DNA of 64,000 bases from Pseudonocardia terrae (GTDB lineage Bacteria; Actinomycetota; Actinomycetes; Mycobacteriales; Pseudonocardiaceae). Position numbers and translations under genes: made by a program. This document shows, in pieces, positions 45,177-53,554 of the stretch (position 1 is its first letter; each line of letters opens with the position of its first letter). The notes beneath the pieces are model-generated. The model was not told where the DNA came from. It did no database searches and saw only the letters and a list, made by a program, of their open reading frames with translations. The stretch lies in NCBI RefSeq assembly GCF_021343995.1, contig NZ_JAJTTE010000005.1:1-64000 (forward strand), given 5' to 3'.

Positions 45177-47258
45177 CTACCAGCCCAGGGTCTGGTGCAG
45201 CCGCTCCTCCACGACCGGGGCGAGCGAGGTCATGTACGTGGCCGAGACGTGGTTGAAGTCCATGTACACCAGCACGTTGCCGATCTCGGCGGGGCACAGC
45301 GCGGCGTTGCACAGGTGGTCGGAGAAGTCCAGGAAGGTCACGTTCGGCGGGACGTCCGGGGCCACCTGGTACGGCGGGATCGGGCCGTAGACGTCGGCGC
45401 GCGGCTGGCCGCACTCCGGGGCGCCGCGACCGCGCTGTTGCAGGCAGTCCGGCGGGCTGAAGGACGGGTCGAAGCGCGGGTTGTCCCGGACGGCGATGAC
45501 CGGGATGCCGAGCTCGTTCATCCGCTGCCAGGCGGCGACGAAGCCGGGCGGGGTGACCTCGGTGAGGCCGGCGCGGACGTCCCGGCTGGCGAGGGTGAAC
45601 ACGGCGTCGGGGTGCAGGTCGGCGATCTCGTCGACCACCGCGGCGTTCCAGTTCACGCAGTCCTGGTTGGCCGGGTCGACCTCGGACGCGGTGGAGAAGG
45701 GGCAGGCCCCCTTGAGCATGTCCACCAGCTCCCAGTTGTTCCGCTGCGCGACCGGGGCCAGCGCGGCGCTGTACTGCTGGGAGTGCGAGTCCCCGACGAC
45801 CACGATCCGCTTGGCGGGCGGGACCGCGGGATCGGGGAGGGGCATCGTGCACGCCTCGGACGTCGGGTAGTGGGTCATCGGTGCGCACGCCCAGCCGGGG
45901 AATCGGTAGAAGTCGTCGGGCGCCGAGACCATCGGCGGGATCAGCTCGACGGACGGGTCGACGTCGTCGATCGCGCCCGCGTGCACGGCCATGGCCCCGG
46001 GATGGCGGGAGTCGCCGACGGTGGCGGTCTCGTTCGCCCGCTGGGCGGCCTCGAACTGCCAGACGCCCCCGGCGAGCAGGACCAGCGCGAGGCCGGCCGC
46101 CGCGCCCCGCCACCGGGCGCGATCCGTGAGCGGCCCCCGCCGGATGGGCTCCTCGACGACGTGATGGGTGAGCACCGCGAGCGCGACCGACACCGCGATG
46201 ATCGCCAGGCCGCCGCGCACCCCGACCGTCTCCTGGTTGCGGACGACCAGGAAGAAGATCAGCACCGGCCAGTGCCACAGGTACAGCGCGTAGCTCAGGT
46301 CACCCAGGTACTTCACCGGCCGCGAGGCCAGGATCCGGTCCGCCCCGATCCGGCTGCCGGTCATCCCCGCGATCAGCACCAGGCACGCCGCGCCGGTCGG
46401 CCACAGCGCCGCGACGCCGGGGAACACGGCGTCGACCCGCAGCAGCGCGCCACAGGCGACCAGCCCGACGACGCCGATCCAGCCGAGCGCGATCCGCCAG
46501 CGCCGGGGCAGCGCGATCGCGTCGATCGTGAGCGCCAGCAGGCCGCCGAGGGCGAACTCCCACACCCGTGTGAGCGAGTGGAAGTAGGCCAGGGGCTGGT
46601 TGGTGATCGTGAGCGCGACGGAGAAGGTCAGCGAGGCGGCGAACAGGCCGCTCAGCGTGAGCAGCAGGTGCGCGCGCAACCGCTCCCGGGCCTGCCCGGC
46701 GACCAGCGCGACCAACGCGATCAGCAGCGGCCAGACGATGTAGAACTGCACCTGGATCGACAGCGACCAGAAGTGCTGGACCACGCTCTGCGTGTTGTGC
46801 TGGGCCGCGTAGTCGACCGAGTCGGCGGCGAGCTGCCAGTTCTCCAGGAACACCGCCGAGGCGAAGAGCTCGTGCAGCGTCTGCTGCCAGCGGGCCTCGG
46901 GGAGCAGCAGGGCGCCCGCGACCGCGCAGGCGAGCAGCACCGTGAAGGCCGCGGGCAGCAGCCGCGCGGCCTGGCGCGCCCACATCGGGCGGAAGCGGAG
47001 CTTGCCGCGGGCCGCGGACCGGAAGAGCTGCCCGGTGATCAGGAAGCCGGAGATCACGAAGAAGACGTCGACGCCGCCGGACACCCGTCCGAACCAGACG
47101 TGGTAGGCGACGACGAGGACGACCGCGAGCGCCCGCAGGCCCTGCAGCTCGGGGCGGAACCGGCGGGCACGCTCGGTGTCCGCGGTGGAGGCCGTGGACG
47201 CGACGTGCGGGACCGGGCCGGAGGTGGGCTCGACGGGATCGGGCCGCATCGCTGTCAT
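45177..47258 (-). CDS. Acyltransferase-3/SGNH O-acyltransferase (OafA type)
   Basis: Predicted 693-residue membrane enzyme transferring acyl (often acetyl) groups to cell-envelope polysaccharide or lipid. The N-terminal ~400 residues form the acyltransferase-3 domain with about ten membrane helices (ELQGLRALAVVLVVAYHV, FFVISGFLITG, FWSLSIQVQFYIVWPLL). After a linker, the C-terminal SGNH domain has the Ser block VVGDSHSQQY and the Asp/His block YMDFNHVS. The ~50-residue N-terminal tail is hydrophilic. ATG 47258 with GGAGGGA upstream. Acceptor unknown. Confidence 0.92.
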   Translation of the reverse strand: MTAMRPDPVEPTSGPVPHVASTASTADTERARRFRPELQGLRALAVVLVVAYHVWFGRVSGGVDVFFVISGFLITGQLFRSAARGKLRFRPMWARQAARLLPAAFTVLLACAVAGALLLPEARWQQTLHELFASAVFLENWQLAADSVDYAAQHNTQSVVQHFWSLSIQVQFYIVWPLLIALVALVAGQARERLRAHLLLTLSGLFAASLTFSVALTITNQPLAYFHSLTRVWEFALGGLLALTIDAIALPRRWRIALGWIGVVGLVACGALLRVDAVFPGVAALWPTGAACLVLIAGMTGSRIGADRILASRPVKYLGDLSYALYLWHWPVLIFFLVVRNQETVGVRGGLAIIAVSVALAVLTHHVVEEPIRRGPLTDRARWRGAAAGLALVLLAGGVWQFEAAQRANETATVGDSRHPGAMAVHAGAIDDVDPSVELIPPMVSAPDDFYRFPGWACAPMTHYPTSEACTMPLPDPAVPPAKRIVVVGDSHSQQYSAALAPVAQRNNWELVDMLKGACPFSTASEVDPANQDCVNWNAAVVDEIADLHPDAVFTLASRDVRAGLTEVTPPGFVAAWQRMNELGIPVIAVRDNPRFDPSFSPPDCLQQRGRGAPECGQPRADVYGPIPPYQVAPDVPPNVTFLDFSDHLCNAALCPAEIGNVLVYMDFNHVSATYMTSLAPVVEERLHQTLGW

Positions 47259-47468
47259 CCGGTCCCTCCGCTGTCGCCTCCTCCGGCCCACCTCGTACAC
47301 CCGTCCGGCCCCGGTGGGCACTCCGGGCGGGCCCCACGGCGAGGACGGGGGCGAGGGGGAGGCGTGGCCGGTTCGTCACCTCCGGTGACGATCCGGGTCG
47401 TTCGTACTGTATGTGCATGACCGGAACCCGCTCGGCGGGGCCCGGTCGGCTCGCTGTCGGGACGGAGC

Positions 47469-48329
47469 TCAGTAGCCCACGTAGTCGCCCGAGCTGTTGC
47501 TGCGGCCCCCGGCCTCGAGCGTGTCGACGCCGTAGTTCGCGATCATGTACCGGACCCCGGCGGTGATGTTCGCGACCGGGTCGGTGATGGAGCGGCCGGC
47601 CAGGCTCGGGTGGACGTAGGCCCGGAAGGTCGACGGGATGACCTGCATCAGGCCCTGCGAGGGGTTGCCGGAGCGGGCGTTGGAGTCCCACAGGTTGACC
47701 GCCCGCGGGTTGCCGCCGGACTCCGCCATGATGATCTTCTTGACGCCCGGTGCGAGGTCCTGCGGGAGGTCGCAGATCGCCAGGGCCTGGGCGATCCAGC
47801 CGTCGACCCCGCCCTGCGAGATCAACGCGTCGAGCTTGGCCTTGGCCGCCGCGGCCGCGGCCTCCTCGGCCTGCTGCTCCGCGATCTTGTCGGCGATCCG
47901 GCCGGCCTTGTCCAGCGAGGCCAGCTCGGTGTCCGTGGCCTCGGCCGCGGCCGCCTGGGTGGTGTCGCCGCCGCCGTTGGTCACGCCTGCCACGGCGTAG
48001 GCCACCGGACTCAGGTGCGCGCCGGTGAGCGGCACGTCCGCCGGGTCGACCGTCAGGGCCTGGGAGTTCGCGGTCAGCTGCGTGGCCGCCGTGGACGTCT
48101 CCGCCGCGTCGGCGATCGCCGGTGCGCCGGTGGAGGTGACGGCCGCGAAGGTGCCCGTCGAGAGGACGCCGAACGCGGCGCCGACGGCAGCCGTCGTGGA
48201 CGCGACGGTACGCCGGGGGGTGCCGCGACCGGGGGTGGTCGCGCGCCGGGCGGCGTGCTTCACGGGGACCCGGTGGGGAGCCGGGTCTCCGGTGACACGC
48301 CGGCCGCCTGGGGAGCGGTGGCCAGCCAA
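47469..48329 (-). CDS. Secreted lytic transglycosylase (SLT domain)
   Basis: Predicted secreted peptidoglycan hydrolase of about 286 residues. An Arg-rich N-terminus precedes a hydrophobic signal (ASTTAAVGAAFGVLSTGTFAAV), a helical linker (~150-185, AEEAAAAAAKAKLD) and the transglycosylase domain with the catalytic Glu in IIMAESGGNPRAVN and the SLT motif GLMQVIPSTF; YMIANYG is the terminal motif. The start is uncertain: TTG 48329 (MAGHRSPG), GTG 48296 or GTG 48263; I give the longest. Transcribed divergently from soxR. Confidence 0.85.
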   Translation of the reverse strand: MAGHRSPGGRRVTGDPAPHRVPVKHAARRATTPGRGTPRRTVASTTAAVGAAFGVLSTGTFAAVTSTGAPAIADAAETSTAATQLTANSQALTVDPADVPLTGAHLSPVAYAVAGVTNGGGDTTQAAAAEATDTELASLDKAGRIADKIAEQQAEEAAAAAAKAKLDALISQGGVDGWIAQALAICDLPQDLAPGVKKIIMAESGGNPRAVNLWDSNARSGNPSQGLMQVIPSTFRAYVHPSLAGRSITDPVANITAGVRYMIANYGVDTLEAGGRSNSSGDYVGY

Positions 48330-48637
48330 GGTGTTGAGCCTTTCGCCTTCTCTTCAGGTCACGGTCCGGCTCGGGCGGACCCGGGTCGGGGGTCCCGGGG
48401 AGCCGGTCGGGGACTCCGGCTCCACCGTCCGCTCGTGATCGGACCGTGATGACTTCCGGCGACACTACGGATGGTGAACCCCCGGACACAACCCCGGGGG
48501 CTGCCTGTCGCCGCTGCTCCGCGGCCGTTCGTCGCGCCGTCCATCGGCAAGGTGTTCCGCGTCTCCTGCGACGAACGGTCACCGGGTGCGACCGCAGGCT
48601 ACCGACGCGTAGGGTGGATGTGAATCGAGCTTCAGCT

Positions 48638-49114
48638 ATGGGGGGCGCCGTGCACGCCAAGGACCTGCTGACCATCGGGGAGGTCGTCGCGCGCAGCGGC
48701 TTCCCGCACTCGGCCCTGCGGTTCTACGAGCGCGAGGGGCTCGTGAGCGCGACCCGTACGTCGGGCGGTCAACGGCGGTACGAGCGCGGGGTGCTCCGCC
48801 GGCTCGCGTTCATCCGGGCCGCCCGATCCATCGGCATCGGGCTCGACGACGTCCGCGCCGCTCTCGACGAGCTCCCCGCCGACCACACGCCGACCAAGAC
48901 CGACTGGACGCGGCTGTCCAGGACCTGGCGCGGCCGGCTCGACGAGCAGATCGACGCCCTGGTCGCCCTGCGCGACGGGCTCGACTCCTGCATCGGCTGC
49001 GGCTGCCTCTCCCTCGCCCGCTGCCGGCTGATGAACCCCGAGGACCGCGCCGCCGCCGCGGGCGACGGCGCCCGGATGCTCCCCGCCGCCCTCCGCCGCG
49101 GCCCCGCCGCCTGA
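48638..49114 (+). CDS. soxR: SoxR-type MerR regulator with [2Fe-2S] cluster
   Basis: Predicted ~158-residue redox-sensing MerR transcription factor. The N-terminal wing-helix domain is typical (LTIGEVVARSGFPHSALRFYEREGLV), followed by a dimerisation helix and the [2Fe-2S] motif CIGCGCLSLARC near residues 125-136, diagnostic of SoxR. In actinobacteria SoxR senses redox-active antibiotics and induces efflux and oxidoreductase genes. ATG 48638 or GTG 48650 are both possible. TGAATCGAGCTTCA (48621-48634) is a candidate binding site next to the start. Target genes are not adjacent. Confidence 0.9.
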   Translation: MGGAVHAKDLLTIGEVVARSGFPHSALRFYEREGLVSATRTSGGQRRYERGVLRRLAFIRAARSIGIGLDDVRAALDELPADHTPTKTDWTRLSRTWRGRLDEQIDALVALRDGLDSCIGCGCLSLARCRLMNPEDRAAAAGDGARMLPAALRRGPAA

Positions 49115-49120
49115 CGCCCC

Positions 49121-49312
49121 GCGAGCCGCGCCCTGGTCTCCCGCGAGCCGCGCCCTGGTCTCCTGCGAGCCGCGTTGTGGGCTTCCGCGAGTCGGGCTGT
49201 GGGCTTCCGCGAGTCGGGTTGTGGGCCTCCGCGAGTCGGGTTGTGGGCTTCCGCGAGTCGCGTTGTGGGCTTCCGCGAGTCGGGAGTTGCGCCGCGAGTC
49301 GCGACCCGCGAT
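49121..49312. repeat. 22-bp tandem repeat array (7 full units plus degenerate ends)
   Basis: Seven 22-base units start at 49121, 49143, 49165, 49187, 49209, 49231 and 49253, followed by a degenerate eighth and ninth. The first 18 bases of the consensus are GCGAGTCGGGTTGTGGGC; the outer units read GCGAGCCGCGCCCTGG. Period 22 is not a multiple of 3. The array begins right after the soxR stop. No CRISPR-like spacers. Confidence 0.92.
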
Positions 49313-49434
49313 CACAGTGACGAGGCGACTCCAGTGGCGTGATCGAGGGCAGAAGGGGCTGCCGGGCGGCGCGGAGCACCGTTCGGCCCTTGATCACGGG
49401 GGAGGTCGGGGCGCCGATGCGACCGGCGGAGCCC

Positions 49435-50928
49435 TCAGCTCCCCATCCGCTCCGCGCGGAGGGCGGAGCGGCGCATCTTGCCGGTGTCCTCGCGCAGCGG
49501 ATGGTCGACGCGCTCGATTGTCGCAGGCACCTTCTGCCGGGCCAGCCGCCCGGCGACGTGCGCGCGCAGATCCTCGTCGGACACCTCGGCCGACGCGCCG
49601 TCGAGCTGGACGATCGCGTGCACCCGCGAGCCCAGGTCCTCGTCGGGCAGCCCGATCACGCACGACGAGAGCACGGCCGGATGGGCGTCGAGCGCCGCCT
49701 CCACCTCGGCCGGATACACGTTGGACCCACCGACAAGGATCATGTCGCTGCGCCGGTCGGCCAGGTAGAGGTAGCCCTCGGCGTCCATGTGCCCCATGTC
49801 GCCGAGCGACTCCCAGCCGTCGCGGCCCCGCGCGGTGGCGCCGAGGTAGCGGTACGGCGACTCCGGCACCTTCATCCACACCTCGCCGACCTCGCCGACG
49901 GGCAGCGGCCGGCCCTCCTCGTCGCCGATCCGCATCTCGCCGGACACCACCTGCCCGACCGAACCCGGGTGGGCGAGCCAGTCGACGCCGTCGATCATGC
50001 AGCTGGCCTGGGACTCGGTCCCGGCGTACAGCTCGAGCACGGTCTCGGGCCCGAACCACTCGACACAGCCGCGCTTGACATGCTCCGGGCACGGCGCCCC
50101 GACGTGCAGCAGGGTCCGCACCGAGGAGACGTCGGCGGCCGCCCGCACCTCCTCCGGCAGGCGCAGCAGCCGGCCCATCAGCGTCGGGACGGCGTACAGC
50201 CAGGTGACGCGGTGCCGGTCGACGGCCTCGAGCACGGTGGCGCCGTCGAAGTGGTCGAGCACCAGCACGGTGCCCCCGCGCAGCAGGCTGATCAGCGAGA
50301 ACATGAACGGCGCGTTGTGGTAGAGCGGCGCGGTCACGGCGAAGACCTCGCCCTCGCCCTCGAGGCGCAGCCGCTCGGCCGCCTGCGTGACCACTCCGTA
50401 CAGGCCCTCGCCGCCGGCCAGGATGATCTTCGGTCGCCCGGTGCTCCCGCCCGAGGTCGGTGCCTTCCAGCTCGGCGGCACCGCAGGCGGCAGCGGCCCC
50501 GGGTCGAGCGCGGGGTCGGGCACCCAGTCCGCGGGCAGCGACGGCCGCCCGTCCGGCGTCGGCAGCCCGACGACGACGGGCGGGTCCGCGATCTCGATCA
50601 GCGCCGCGAGCTCGGCGGGCGGCAGCTTCGCCGAGACCGGTTGCGGAATCGCGCCGAGCTTCCACGCGCCGAGGGCGGCGGCGTAGAAGGGCGCGCCGTT
50701 CGGCAGCCCGATCGTGACGAGCGAGCCCTCGCGCACCCCGAGCGCGGCCAGCTCCCGCGCGGCCCGGCTGGAGGCGGCGGCCAGCTCGGCGCGGGTGGTG
50801 GTGCCCGCGGGGTGGAGGAGGGCGATGGCGTCGGGGTCCCGGTCCGCGAGCAGGTCGATCGCGCGGCCGACGGGAGTCTCGTCGGGGATCACCCCCCGAT
50901 CCTGCGCCTTCACGGCCGTAATGCACAT
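49435..50928 (-). CDS. AMP-binding acyl-CoA synthetase
   Basis: Predicted 497-residue adenylate-forming ligase that activates a carboxylic acid to acyl-CoA via acyl-AMP. The P-loop SGGSTGRPK, ELYAGTESQ, GDMGHMD with the hinge, and the C-terminal catalytic Lys in REDTGKMRRS are visible. Length is typical (~500). ATG 50928 lies directly after an AGGAGG, which is closer than usual; a downstream start such as GTG 50886 could be the real one. Substrate class not predictable; possibly a bile-acid/steroid or aromatic-acid type. Confidence 0.88.
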   Translation of the reverse strand: MCITAVKAQDRGVIPDETPVGRAIDLLADRDPDAIALLHPAGTTTRAELAAASSRAARELAALGVREGSLVTIGLPNGAPFYAAALGAWKLGAIPQPVSAKLPPAELAALIEIADPPVVVGLPTPDGRPSLPADWVPDPALDPGPLPPAVPPSWKAPTSGGSTGRPKIILAGGEGLYGVVTQAAERLRLEGEGEVFAVTAPLYHNAPFMFSLISLLRGGTVLVLDHFDGATVLEAVDRHRVTWLYAVPTLMGRLLRLPEEVRAAADVSSVRTLLHVGAPCPEHVKRGCVEWFGPETVLELYAGTESQASCMIDGVDWLAHPGSVGQVVSGEMRIGDEEGRPLPVGEVGEVWMKVPESPYRYLGATARGRDGWESLGDMGHMDAEGYLYLADRRSDMILVGGSNVYPAEVEAALDAHPAVLSSCVIGLPDEDLGSRVHAIVQLDGASAEVSDEDLRAHVAGRLARQKVPATIERVDHPLREDTGKMRRSALRAERMGS

Positions 50929-50996
50929 GCCTCCTCCGCACGGAGGTGGTGCTGGCCTCCCCGACCCGGCGCCTCCACCGGCGAAGACTTCCCGGC

Positions 50997-51821
50997 ATGC
51001 GACTCCTGCCGGCCGCCCTCTCCGCCGCCGCCCTCGGCGCCGTCCTCGTCGCCGCGGGGTGCAACGCGGCCTCCGCCGACACCCGGGTCGCCGCACCGAC
51101 CGCGACGTCGGCGAACTCCGCGGGGCAGGCCGGTGCGCCGGCGGCGACGGCCGCCGGACAGATCGGCGCGCCTGTCGCCGAACAGGGCCGCGTGCCGGCT
51201 GCGACCCCCGCGAGACGGGACGTCCTCCCGGTCCGGGCGCCGGTCGCCCCACCGCGCCCCGTCTCGTCGGGCGGCGCTTCGCGGGCCCCGGTCGCCGACA
51301 CCGGAATGGACGCCGCCGCCGACGGCCTGCGTCCCTTCCTGCTGACGCCGGCGGAGATCGGGCCGGGCTTCACGGCGGGGGAGGAGCCGCGACCGGACCC
51401 CGCGACGCCCGCGCTGTGTGGCGGACCGGGCGTGGTCGCGCAGTTCCCGTACGCCGTGCGGGTCGGCGCCGCCGCCCAGAGCGGGGGCGGGCTGGTCCAG
51501 GAGACCGTGAGCGTCTACGGCGACGAGGCGAGCGCCGCCGAGGCGTATCGCGCGTCGGCCACGGGCATGTCCTGCTCGCAGGGCGACGTCGACGGGCGGC
51601 CGGCCGTGATCGCGCCCGCCGAGGACCTGCGCGCCGACCTGGGCCACGACGAGGCGACCGGCTGGCGCGTGGGCGGCCGGGGTTTCGACGTCGTGATGAT
51701 CGCGGTGCGCGACGGCGAGGTCGTCATGAACTTCACGGCGCTCGCTCCCGAGGACGGGCTCGCCACGCTCCCGGACCCGCTCACGATCGCGCTGGCAGGC
51801 ACGCAGAAGCTCCTCGGGTGA
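50997..51821 (+). CDS. Lipoprotein with PknH-like sensor domain
   Basis: Predicted 274-residue secreted lipoprotein. The signal peptide ends in a lipobox (LVAAGC), a Pro/Ala/Gly/Thr-rich linker follows (~residues 25-100), and the C-terminal ~170 residues look like a PknH-type extracellular sensor domain (LRPFLLTPAEIGPGF, LVQETVSVYGDEASAAEAY, VMIAVRDGEVVMNF) with conserved Cys (LCGG, MSCSQG). Role unknown. ATG 50997. Confidence 0.8.
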   Translation: MRLLPAALSAAALGAVLVAAGCNAASADTRVAAPTATSANSAGQAGAPAATAAGQIGAPVAEQGRVPAATPARRDVLPVRAPVAPPRPVSSGGASRAPVADTGMDAAADGLRPFLLTPAEIGPGFTAGEEPRPDPATPALCGGPGVVAQFPYAVRVGAAAQSGGGLVQETVSVYGDEASAAEAYRASATGMSCSQGDVDGRPAVIAPAEDLRADLGHDEATGWRVGGRGFDVVMIAVRDGEVVMNFTALAPEDGLATLPDPLTIALAGTQKLLG

Positions 51822-51869
51822 GACGTCGGTCACCCGCAAGCCGGAGGGATCGCCGTTACCGTCGGGGTC

Positions 51870-52625
51870 GTGACCGACGCCGCCGTGCCGACCACCTCTG
51901 CCGACCGTTGGCTGCGCTTCGAGGGCCTGAGCAACATCCGCGACGTCGGCGGCCTGCCGCTCGCCGGCGGCGGGCACACCCGCTCCGGGGTGCTGCTGCG
52001 CAGCGAGTCGCTCGACCACGTGACCCCGAACGACGTCCGACAGCTCGTCGACGGCCTCGGCCTGCGGCTGATCCTCGACCTGCGGACCGACCGCGAGATC
52101 GCCGAGCGCGGCGAGACCGAGCTCGCCCGCGCCGGCGTCGAGACCGTGCAGTTCACCTTCATCCCGGAGACCGGGCGCGAGCTGCCCGAGGTGGGCGACG
52201 ACGTCCACCCCATGGTCGCCAACTACCTCGGCTACCTGCGCGACCGCGGGCCCAACGTCGTGGGCGCCGTCCGCAGGCTCGCCACCTCGGACGGGGCCGC
52301 GCTCGTCCACTGCGCCGCCGGCAAGGACCGGACCGGCACCCTGGTCGCGATGGTGCTCGACGCCGTCGGGGTCGAGCGCGAGGCCGTCGTCGAGGACTAC
52401 GCGCTGTCCGCCACGAAGATCGAGGCGATGTTCCGGCGCTGGACCTCGCTGTCCGGCGAGGAGATGCCCGGGCCGGACGAGATCGACCGGCACAGCCCGC
52501 GGGCGGTCGCGATGGAGCAGGTCCTGGCCACACTCGACGAGCGCGACGGTGGTGCCGTGGGCTGGTTGCAGGCCAACGGCCTCACGGACGGCCAGCTCAC
52601 CGCCCTGCGCAACCGCCTCGTCTGA
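51870..52625 (+). CDS. PtpB-like tyrosine/phosphoinositide phosphatase
   Basis: Predicted 251-residue phosphatase of the MptpB type. The catalytic P-loop is HCAAGKDRTG (Cys-x5-Arg with Lys-Asp in the loop), as in MptpB, which acts on phosphotyrosine and phosphoinositides. NIRDVGG and LRSESLDHVTPNDV are further family segments. No signal peptide. GTG 51870 lies 7 bases after TACCGT (51857-51862), suggesting a leaderless transcript. The downstream spacer holds the 40-bp repeats. Confidence 0.88.
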   Translation: MTDAAVPTTSADRWLRFEGLSNIRDVGGLPLAGGGHTRSGVLLRSESLDHVTPNDVRQLVDGLGLRLILDLRTDREIAERGETELARAGVETVQFTFIPETGRELPEVGDDVHPMVANYLGYLRDRGPNVVGAVRRLATSDGAALVHCAAGKDRTGTLVAMVLDAVGVEREAVVEDYALSATKIEAMFRRWTSLSGEEMPGPDEIDRHSPRAVAMEQVLATLDERDGGAVGWLQANGLTDGQLTALRNRLV

Positions 52626-52630
52626 CCGAC

Positions 52631-52730
52631 CGCATTATGGAACCATAACGCGCGAAAACCCACCCGGAAGCGCATTATCGTTCCATAGCGCACGAAACTG
52701 CTCCCGAAATCGCACTATGGTTCCATACCG
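52631..52730. repeat. Three 40-bp direct repeats, each with an internal palindrome
   Basis: Units start at 52631, 52671 and 52711. The first 20 bases are CGCATTATGGAACCATAACG, CGCATTATCGTTCCATAGCG and CGCACTATGGTTCCATACCG; each holds the inverted repeat TATGG-NN-CCATA (imperfect in unit 2). The second halves are less similar. The region is AT-rich for the window and lies between the phosphatase stop and the VapC-like stop, both pointing at it. Confidence 0.92.
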
Positions 52731-52732
52731 CA

Positions 52733-53125
52733 CTAGGGAAGCTCCTCGATCGGCACCGCGCAGTCCAGCTTGCGGAGGGCGCCGGGGTCGCCGGTGACGG
52801 CGGGCCAGCCCCGCTGCCGGGCGGTGGCGACGACCTGTCCGACCGCGATGTCGTCCTGCCCCGACGCGGCGAGCAGCAGTCCGGACTCCTGGGCCATCGC
52901 CGGGGACAGGTCGTGGATCACGGTGTTGGGCAGGCCGAGCAGCACCTGCAGGGCGGCGTGGTGCTCGGGCTCGAGCTGGGACCACGCCCGGCCGAGCGCC
53001 GCGGAGGGCACCGCCAGCACGAGGTTCTCCTCCACCGCCGCCCACACCAGGGCACGCATGTAGACGGGCCGGCCGGTCGCGAACGCCTGGAGCGCGCTGG
53101 CGTCCAGCACTCTTCCGCCGATCAT
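52733..53125 (-). CDS. PIN-domain toxin (VapC-like)
   Basis: Predicted 130-residue PIN-domain protein. The first acidic catalytic residue is in GGRVLDASAL (~residues 4-11) and others are in AVGQVVATARQRGWPAVTGDPGALRKLDC near the C-terminus. PIN toxins are RNases that cleave tRNA or rRNA. It begins 13 bases after the antitoxin gene on the same strand, with GAAGGG as ribosome-binding site, giving a VapBC-type pair. Length agrees with VapC toxins (~125-140). Confidence 0.82.
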   Translation of the reverse strand: MIGGRVLDASALQAFATGRPVYMRALVWAAVEENLVLAVPSAALGRAWSQLEPEHHAALQVLLGLPNTVIHDLSPAMAQESGLLLAASGQDDIAVGQVVATARQRGWPAVTGDPGALRKLDCAVPIEELP

Positions 53126-53138
53126 GTGCGCGCGCCCT

Positions 53139-53381
53139 TCAGCCGACGGCCACGGGAGGCACGAGCCGGAGCGACCTGCGCGCCGCGTCGAGCTCGTCCG
53201 CCGGTGGGGGACCTCCGTACAGGTCGGCCAGAGTAGCGAGCGAGCGATCGCGGGTCTGCCGTGCCCGGACCGCCTCGGCCACGTACGCCGACAGGCTCGC
53301 CGCACTCCCGTTGCGGACCGCCTCCCGGGCCTCCGCGACCAGTTCGGCCGGCAGGGTGACGGTCACCCTCTCGCTGCGCAT
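53139..53381 (-). CDS. Ribbon-helix-helix antitoxin (VapB-like)
   Basis: Predicted 80-residue DNA-binding antitoxin: the N-terminus RVTVTLPAELVAEAREAV forms the strand-helix-helix of the ribbon-helix-helix fold, and the C-terminus (LATLADLYGGPPPADELDAARRSLRLVP) is the part that usually wraps the toxin. It lies first in the toxin-antitoxin operon. The start codon is inside a GCGCATACC repeat, one of four copies in the upstream 100 bases, implying autoregulation. Confidence 0.83.
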   Translation of the reverse strand: MRSERVTVTLPAELVAEAREAVRNGSAASLSAYVAEAVRARQTRDRSLATLADLYGGPPPADELDAARRSLRLVPPVAVG

Positions 53382-53478
53382 ACCGCCAGGCTACTGGGCG
53401 CATACCGGGCCGTCGACCGCAAGGCCCACCACCGGATGAGCGCATACCTCGGCCGATGCAGGTTACCCACCGGTATGC
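53376..53478 (-). promoter_or_regulatory. Repeated GCGCATACC motifs upstream of the vapBC-type operon
   Basis: GCGCATACC occurs at 53376-53384 (overlapping the antitoxin start), 53398-53406 (22 bases away) and 53440-53448, with an inverted copy of its core, GGTATGC, at 53472-53478. Repeats at helical spacing next to a ribbon-helix-helix gene suit an autoregulatory operator. Confidence 0.6.
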
Positions 53479-53554
53479 CAGGCTGGGCGCCGGCGCGGCG
53501 GCCGACGCCGACCGCTCGCCGCACCCGCAACCCGCACGCAGGAAGGTCTCGACG

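Noticed and set aside
48330..48637. Cyclic-di-AMP (ydaO-type) riboswitch before the transglycosylase gene
   Set aside because: These often precede such genes in actinobacteria, but I could not find the conserved GAATCCG or CCGTCAGCTAACC-like segments; only a CCCCGG hairpin and GC-rich repeats are visible.
49121..49312. CRISPR array
   Set aside because: The 22-bp units are contiguous with no spacers, and no cas gene is present in the window.
52733..53381. Transposon or prophage remnant around the toxin-antitoxin pair
   Set aside because: No transposase, integrase or terminal inverted repeats were found; only short internal repeats.
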